Assembly (NCBI GenBank): GCA_964643355.1
Contig: CAZXPW010000004.1
Span: forward strand, 74,500 to 138,499
Direction: 5' to 3'
DNA from: FEN-1350 sp964643355
GTDB lineage: Bacteria; Planctomycetota; Phycisphaerae; Sedimentisphaerales; Anaerohalosphaeraceae
Length of the DNA stretch: 64,000 nt
This document shows, in pieces, positions 58,660 to 64,000 of the stretch. The notes under the pieces are model-generated. The model was not told where the DNA came from. It saw only the letters and a program-made list of their open reading frames with translations, and made no database searches. Within the stretch, counting starts at the first letter, position 1; each line of letters opens with the position of its first letter. Made by a program: the position numbers and the translations under genes.

Positions 58660-60870
58660 ATGGCCAAGGCCATTGTCCGAGCCGGCAAAATCGGGGGTCT
58701 TTGTTTGGTTCCAATCCTGTTGGTTTTCCTGATCTTCTATGCTCTGCATCTTTCCTCTTCGGCCCAGAATGTCGAGCCGGTGGCCACTGTCGATCCGTTA
58801 TCGGTTGCACCCGCCGGCCCCGCCGAATCTCCGCAGCAAACGATCGATCCGGATAGATTTGCCGAGACAATCTCCCGGCTTCGGGGCTCGTGCAAATACG
58901 ATCAAATCCGGACCCTCTGCAGCGACATTCTGGCCAAAGAAACGGATCCCGATATCGCCCTTGTCGCCTCGCAGGCCCTGATCGAGACGGCCATCGAAAC
59001 CCGCGATACCGCCGCGGCCGAGGCGCAAACCCAGACCCTGCTGGCCACCTTCGCCGACCATCCATGGCTGACCAAATCCCTCTGCGAAATCGGCGACGCC
59101 TATCGGCAAATGCATGATTATGCACTCGCACAGGTCCTCTACGATCAGATCGTCGCCGCCCGCCAAACCGATCCGTACTCGATGTGGGCCCAGAAAAACC
59201 TCTGTACCCTTTACGCCGAATAGCGCAAAGTCGCCGAGACCGAACAGGCCATCGCGACGCTGACGGCCCTCTATGCCAATCATTCCGAATACCCCAAGGC
59301 CCTGTGCGACGCCGCCGACGCCTGCAATAAGGCCGGACGCGCCGATCGGGCGCTGGAACTCTACGAATACCTGGTCGCCAATCATGCGGCCGTAGAGCAC
59401 ATCATCTGGGCCCAGAAGAACCGCTGCCTGATCCACATCGACCAAAAGGAATTCGCCGAACTGGATACCCAAGTACTGCGGCTCAAGACCGTCTTTGCGA
59501 AGAATCAATACATCGCCCGCGCGGTCTTCGAGGTCGCCGAAGGCCTGCGACGGAAAGACCAACCGGACCAGGCCATGGATCTGTTCCTTTCGATCGCCCG
59601 CGAGTACCCCGCCGACCCGATGGCCCTGTGGGCATTCAAGGACGCCTGCGTGATCGGAATCGAACAGGCCCACCCCGATATCGAGACCCGAATCTCCGCC
59701 CTGACCGCCGGATTTGCCGCCGACGAACGACTCGCCCAGGCCCTCTGCGAGGTCGGCGACGCCTGGCGAAAGGCCGGAGATTTCGACCGTTGTGTCCAGA
59801 CCTACAATCAGGTCATTGAACTCTTCCCGGACGATGTCTTTGCCCTCTGGTCGCAAAAGAACCTGGTGACCCTGGCCATCGAACAAAAGAAGGCCGATCA
59901 GGCCGATGCCGCCTTCCAGCGGCTGATCGACAATCACCGTAGCCGACCCGAACTGGCCCGGGCCGTCAATGATATCGCCGACGCCGCCCGTGCCGCCGGC
60001 GATCCGGTAAGGGCCCGTGTGGCCTGCCAATTCGTGATCGACCAGTTCCCCATGACCAACGACTCCCTCTGGGCCCGCCAAAAACTTATCGTCCTGGATA
60101 TCGACGAATCCGAAAAGACCAACACAACCCCGGATGTCCCGGCCGAGATTCTGGCCGCCGTCGATCAACTCATCGCCGATTACCCCGGCTTCGACGATCT
60201 CCCCCTGGCGGTTCTCGTAACCGGCGAGTATTACTATAACGCCGCTCTGGCATTGGAAAAGGAAGGCCGTCGAAACGAGGCCCCGGTAATTTATGCCCGA
60301 GCCATACCGATCTGCGAACGGATGATCAAGGTATTCCCCAATAGCGATTGTACATCGTCGGCCTACTTTGTTGCTGCTGTGGCCTATGATCGCATGGGTC
60401 AAACGGGAAATGCCATATCCTATCGTGTCAAAATCCTGGACAACTGGCCGGGCTATGAAAATGCCGACAGTGCCCAATGTTTATTGGCCGCCAATTATGA
60501 GAAACTGGCCCAAACCACCCCATCGGGTTCATTCAAGAGCATGTCTTCCCAAAATTACGCGGCTCTGATTGAAAATTATCCCGCAAGCCGGTACGCCCCT
60601 TACGCGATCAACAAACTTGGAGGATTCGCGTTTGAGGAAAAGGATTACCCGCAAGCGGCAATGTACTTTGAAAAACTTCGGGACCAGTATGAAACAAGGG
60701 AGTTTGTTGATTCAACTCCGCTTTTCCGGCTGGGTCAGACCTATGAGGCGATGGGAATGAAAGAGCAGGCCGAGAAGGAGTATGAGAGTTTTCAGAAAGC
60801 TGCTCCCTCCAACCATCCCCTGAAGTACATCGTCAATAAAAAACTCCAATCCTTGAAAGTGTCCCAATAA
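58660..60870 (+). pseudogene. Exported TPR-repeat protein interrupted by an in-frame amber codon
   Basis: A 737-codon frame with one TAG at 59221-59223 (codon 188). N-terminal hydrophobic anchor (GGLCLVPILLVFLIFYALHL), then tandem TPR-like units with recurring WAQKNL, LCEVGDAWRKAGDF, LARAVNDIADAARAAGDPVRA, ending with longer TPRs (AYFVAAVAYDRMGQTGNAI; LFRLGQTYEAMGMKEQAEKEY). The downstream part has no in-frame ATG until 59575, yet remains coding from 59224 on. Repeat alignment puts Gln at the TAG position (compare LAIEQKKAD and IHIDQKEFA with LYAE-stop-RKVA), so CAG to TAG is likely. Could be a true nonsense mutation, a sequencing error, or read-through. Confidence 0.8.
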
Positions 60871-60881
60871 AGGGTAATGCC

Positions 60882-62738
60882 ATGAAACGATTCATTTTCC
60901 TGTTTCTTGTCGGAATGATATGGACCCCCTGGACATCGGCCCATATAACCATTTCCGGGTATGTGTATGATTATTTGGATCGTCCCATCGCCGGTGCTAC
61001 GGTTACGGCCTTGGAATATGGTCAGATTGTCGGAGGCGCCACGACGAATGCCGCCGGTTCCTATTCCATGTCGGTTCCGGAGACTTTTAATGCGCTTCGA
61101 GTTGAAAAAACGGGGTATCTGACGAAAGAAGGCAATCGTAGAACCAACACCTTTCACCTGGTGGCGGCCGGGTCGCTGTCGGGTTATGTAACACGGGCGG
61201 ATGGAACAACCCCGATTGTCGGAGCAAGTATTTATGTGAATTCGAATTTGAATTCGCTTTATAATCGCTTCGGAAAATCCAACGCCCAAGGACAATTTCA
61301 GATTCAACGGATCGATCCCGGTAACTATACCATCAAGGCTTATCATCCCGATTTCCGGATCGATGAAGTTAAATCCAATGTCGTCATCACCGGTCCTGTA
61401 AGTTCCTGCAATTTTCAGGCGTTGGCCTTCGGCAAAATCTCCGGCCAAGTATCTTACAATCAAAACCCCATGGCCCATGTACTAATTACGGCGAAACTGA
61501 ACTCGGATCCGACGAAAGAATATGACGCATTCACGGATGCCGGCGGATTGTATAGCATGAGAGAGGTCCCGCCGGGAACCTATACCGTTTCCGCCGAACT
61601 CCGGCATTATGAGTTCCCGCCAAATAACAATGTCGTCGTGGCCGACGCCGCCGTGACCGAAAATGTCAACTTTACTCCATCCGTCTCGGCCAACGGAACC
61701 CTGTCCGGACGAATCACGCGATCCGATGGCACAACGCCGGTCGAGGATTTGTCCGTTCATTGCGAACATGTGTCCAATCCTCAACTCCGTGGTTTTGCCC
61801 TGACTGATTCGGCCGGTGAGTATGCGATCGAGGGCCTTCAAACCGGTACCTATAACCTGACGGTGTATCTGACCAATTCGATCCAAACCCTCCAGCAAAC
61901 GAATATTTCCGTCGTTGATGGATCGATTACAACGGTGAATCTCTCCACCCTCGACGGGGCGATTTCCGGCACGGTAAAAGACAATGCCGACAACCCCCTC
62001 GCCAATGCCTCCGTGATGGCCGTTACCGCTGATTTTACCCTTCATCTGGCCATCACCAATGCTTCGGGAGAGTACCGGGTGGACTTTCTTCCCGCCGAGA
62101 TTTATGCGGTTACGGCCAGTACCGAAGATAACTGGATTCCGCAAACCCTCTCCGGCGTTGTGGTTGTGGCCAATCAGGAAACGACAGGCTGCAATTTCAC
62201 CCTGCAAGGCGGCGGGCAGATTTCCGGAACCATTACCGATGCCCTGGGCCCCATCCACGGGGCCAGCGTGATCGCAATCTCGGGATTATTTGATCCCGTT
62301 TCCTCCATCGCCGAATCGTTGGAGGATGGAACCTTTACCGTCTCCGGCCTGCCATCGGGCTCCTATTTATTGATTGTCAAGGCCGAGGGTCACGCCTCCG
62401 ACAGTACAACCGGAATTTCAGTCGTGGCTGGACAAACCACATCCGGCCAGAATTATATCTTGAATACCTCGGGCGGTAGTATCTCCGGGACCGTTTATGC
62501 AAACGACGGGATCACCCCCCTCGCCGGCGCCTTGGTTTCCTGTTCTGGGGATGGAATCAGTTTCGCCGATATCACGACGGATGCCAACGGTGACTATGTC
62601 CTTCCCCTGCTTCTTCCCGGTTCTTATGCCGTGTCTGCTTTCCATGAGGGCTACCAACTCGGAGAACTTAATTCGGTAACCGTTACCGGTCAACAACAAA
62701 ACTCAGGTAACGATTTTATTCTCTCGCCTGCTCAATAA
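60882..62738 (+). CDS. Secreted multi-repeat carboxypeptidase-regulatory-like domain protein
   Basis: 618 residues. Signal peptide, then seven or so Ig-like units of about 80 residues with the pattern ISGxVxxxxxxPIAGAxVxA...DAxGxYxxxxLPxGxYxVxA: ITISGYVYDYLDRPIAGATVTA, LSGYVTRADGTTPIVGASIYV, ISGQVSYNQNPMAHVLITA, LSGRITRSDGTTPVEDLSVHC, ISGTVKDNADNPLANASVMA, ISGTITDALGPIHGASVIA, ISGTVYANDGITPLAGALVSC. No enzyme or anchor domain. Probably an extracellular adhesion or structural protein. Eleven bases after the TPR gene. Confidence 0.82.
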   Translation: MKRFIFLFLVGMIWTPWTSAHITISGYVYDYLDRPIAGATVTALEYGQIVGGATTNAAGSYSMSVPETFNALRVEKTGYLTKEGNRRTNTFHLVAAGSLSGYVTRADGTTPIVGASIYVNSNLNSLYNRFGKSNAQGQFQIQRIDPGNYTIKAYHPDFRIDEVKSNVVITGPVSSCNFQALAFGKISGQVSYNQNPMAHVLITAKLNSDPTKEYDAFTDAGGLYSMREVPPGTYTVSAELRHYEFPPNNNVVVADAAVTENVNFTPSVSANGTLSGRITRSDGTTPVEDLSVHCEHVSNPQLRGFALTDSAGEYAIEGLQTGTYNLTVYLTNSIQTLQQTNISVVDGSITTVNLSTLDGAISGTVKDNADNPLANASVMAVTADFTLHLAITNASGEYRVDFLPAEIYAVTASTEDNWIPQTLSGVVVVANQETTGCNFTLQGGGQISGTITDALGPIHGASVIAISGLFDPVSSIAESLEDGTFTVSGLPSGSYLLIVKAEGHASDSTTGISVVAGQTTSGQNYILNTSGGSISGTVYANDGITPLAGALVSCSGDGISFADITTDANGDYVLPLLLPGSYAVSAFHEGYQLGELNSVTVTGQQQNSGNDFILSPAQ

Positions 62739-62761
62739 CCGGTTGCCCCGAGGATATGCCC

Positions 62762-63463
62762 ATGATCAAACAAACCTCTGTAATGGTGATATTGGCGATC
62801 ATTTTTCAACCGGTACTGATTTCCTTTGCCTGCAATCCGCCCCCTCCCCCGCCGGACTGCTCCACCTATGATGCCGCTCTTGCCGCGGCAAGGGTCCAAT
62901 TCGAAGATGCGTTCGCGGCGATGCAAGACGCCCTGGCCGCCCTCGATGCTGCCAAAGCGGCTTATGAATCAGCGAAACAGGCTGAAGCTCAGGCAAGACA
63001 AGCGGCTCATGCGGCAGCCGCTGTGATGAACTCGGCACTTGCGACATTTAATCAGGCAATGGCTACTCAGCAAGATGCCAAACAAGCCAATGACGACGCT
63101 GTCATTGCTGCAACCGTAGCCGCTGTGGCACTGGGTAGGGCAATTGCTACTAAGAACCCAGGGATGATCTATACGTGTACCTTGGCGTTCTTAGCTGCTG
63201 AGCGGATACAAATCAGAACATTTCTGGCCTTACGGGATGCCATAAAGGCAACAGATGCCGCTGATCAAGCTTTGGATGCGGCAGTTGTGGCTCACAAGCA
63301 AGCCATTGCTGTTGCTGAAGCGGCAAAGGCATTAACCGTGGCAAAAGAACAAATCGTGCGGGAAAACCAAAATGCATATGATCAGACAAAAGACAACATG
63401 GAGAATGCCAAAGAAGCTGTGGATAATGCACTGAATGCCTTGTTAGAATGCCAAAATAATTGA
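62762..63463 (+). CDS. Ala-rich coiled-coil lipoprotein of unknown function
   Basis: 233 residues from ATG 62762 (GAGG upstream). Signal ending LISFAC gives a lipobox, followed by NPPPPPPDC. The rest is a nearly continuous, strongly Ala-rich helical region with heptad-like pattern (AALAAARVQFEDAFAAMQDALAALDAAKAAYESAKQAEAQARQAAHAAAAVMNSALATFNQAM, then a second block from about 140). Looks like a rod or Ala-zipper anchored in a membrane, as in Lpp-like proteins, but longer. Codon use is more AT-rich in the second half (63050-63463). Follows the repeat protein by 17 bases. Confidence 0.6.
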   Translation: MIKQTSVMVILAIIFQPVLISFACNPPPPPPDCSTYDAALAAARVQFEDAFAAMQDALAALDAAKAAYESAKQAEAQARQAAHAAAAVMNSALATFNQAMATQQDAKQANDDAVIAATVAAVALGRAIATKNPGMIYTCTLAFLAAERIQIRTFLALRDAIKATDAADQALDAAVVAHKQAIAVAEAAKALTVAKEQIVRENQNAYDQTKDNMENAKEAVDNALNALLECQNN

Positions 63464-63466
63464 CGG

Positions 63467-63694
63467 TTATTCCGCTTTGCCGGATTTCCCGAGCAAAGTC
63501 AGTATTTCAATCCGCAATTTTGAATATAAAGTATAGGCGGCGGAAACCGAAGCCACAATGGCAAGAAAGAAATTGGGGACAGTAATCGACTCCCTCATAT
63601 TAAAAATGCAATCATAACCGAGCCAGATCAAAATACCATAAAATAATATACTGGACCCTTTCATCCGTCTTTTTTCTTCCGCTATGCTGACCAT
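63467..63694 (-). CDS. Small two-helix membrane protein
   Basis: 75 residues with helices around 14-31 (SSILFYGILIWLGYDCIF) and 39-57 (VPNFFLAIVASVSAAYTLYSK); AAGGAA upstream of the ATG. No recognised family. Its stop lies 3 bases past the coiled-coil gene's stop on the other strand. Confidence 0.5.
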   Translation of the reverse strand: MVSIAEEKRRMKGSSILFYGILIWLGYDCIFNMRESITVPNFFLAIVASVSAAYTLYSKLRIEILTLLGKSGKAE

Positions 63695-63842
63695 TGTTCA
63701 TTCCTTTCCGGCTCAATCGGCTTTATGGTTACTGTTATTATTTCGGATTTATTGCGCCGAATACAATAAACTTCCATGACGAAAATGCGATGGCTTATGA
63801 ATCCGCCGATGGCGCGGCAAGCGACCAGCGACTATCTCAGAG

Positions 63843-63910
63843 AAACCAGGAAACCAGGGAAACCAGGGACAGTCACCTAATATTTCGTGGAAATAGGGGA
63901 CAGTCACCTA
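63843..63910. repeat. REP-like direct repeats next to transposase
   Basis: Three tandem AAACCAGG units (63843-63868), then GGGACAGTCACCTA at 63866-63879 and again at 63897-63910, with AT-rich spacers ending TATT. Matches the repeats commonly flanking REP-associated transposase genes. Confidence 0.65.
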
Positions 63911-63920
63911 TTATTTGGTC

Positions 63921-63948
63921 TTGACGGCTCACGGGGCATCGTTAAAAT
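63921..63948 (+). promoter_or_regulatory. Promoter of the transposase gene
   Basis: TTGACG (63921-63926), 16-base spacer, TAAAAT (63943-63948), close to the ATG at 63957. Confidence 0.5.
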
Positions 63949-63956
63949 GATCTGTT

Positions 63957-64000
63957 ATGCCCAGAACAGCCCGAATTGCGATTCCGGATGTGCCGGTTCA
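63957..64000 (+). CDS. REP-associated tyrosine transposase (RAYT/Y1), 5' end only
   Basis: Only 14 codons are in the window, reading MPRTARIAIPDVPV, the usual opening of Y1/IS200-like REP-associated transposases (MPR.AR...P..P.H...R). The preceding GGGACAGTCACCTA repeats support the call. The rest lies beyond the window. Confidence 0.65.
   Translation, partial: MPRTARIAIPDVPV

Noticed and set aside
58660..59223. TPR fragment as a complete short gene
   Set aside because: Coding continues in the same frame past the TAG with the same repeat pattern, so it is one interrupted gene.
59221..59223. Amber codon read as pyrrolysine
   Set aside because: No context for pyrrolysine, and repeat alignment points to Gln.

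Overview
The window looks like a chromosomal segment of a Planctomycetota bacterium, most probably a Phycisphaerae/Sedimentisphaerales-type anaerobe or metagenome-assembled relative. The taxonomic call is inference. It rests on moderately high GC coding DNA, many secreted glycan enzymes, two secreted proteins ending in the short dockerin-like doublets common in that class (TGDCIVNLADL..., NKDGKVDLADF...), a Tat-exported Gfo/Idh/MocA oxidoreductase, a ceramidase-domain lipoprotein, and AT-rich heptanucleotide repeat islands between genes. No rRNA, tRNA or CRISPR array was found.

Layout. 1-5.4 kb: DUF4416 protein, WecA/MraY-like glycosyl-1-phosphate transferase, GH53 endo-galactanase, O-antigen-ligase-like polymerase with a C-terminal repeat region. 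5.4-7.1 kb (minus): trpR-trpB2 with a clear promoter/operator and terminator. 7.1-13.4 kb: ChbG-like deacetylase, STAS protein, then a sulfotransferase-cysK-GH36 unit. 13.4-21.4 kb: secreted beta-propeller with dockerin-like tail, Tat oxidoreductase, S9 peptidase coupled to an MFS transporter, ceramidase-like lipoprotein. 21.6-27.5 kb: a complete RND efflux operon (TolC, adaptor, pump). 27.5-30.4 kb: response regulator, a candidate structured RNA, thioredoxin and a secreted BSP-type metallopeptidase. 30.5-35.3 kb (minus): trpS, DUF2007 protein, scpA, then periplasmic [NiFe] hydrogenase subunits.

35.8-46.9 kb is an acetate/acetyl-CoA neighbourhood: AMP-forming acetyl-CoA synthetase and an OFA-family transporter on plus; on minus ADP-forming acyl-CoA synthetase, a CoA-transferase fused to a GNAT acetyltransferase, a nitrilase-family hydrolase, a Tat-exported enolase-superfamily protein and an AcuC-like class I deacetylase. 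The parts needed to make, transfer, acetylate and deacetylate around acetyl-CoA sit together. 47-50.4 kb: B12-binding radical SAM protein and a GLUG-repeat secreted protein.

50.6-57 kb (plus): rarA, 5-formyl-THF cyclo-ligase, a LysM L,D-transpeptidase, then a vWA protein whose N-terminal membrane helix carries a TonB-like SxxxH motif, followed by ExbB and ExbD. I regard this apparent proton-motive-force-driven vWA device as the most interesting candidate system. 57-64 kb: a DUF4056-like lipoprotein, a TPR gene broken by one amber codon, a multi-repeat Carboxypeptidase-regulatory-like protein, an Ala-rich coiled-coil lipoprotein, a two-helix membrane protein, and at the edge the first codons of a REP-associated tyrosine transposase with its REP-like repeats.

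All names come from reading motifs; no database search was run.
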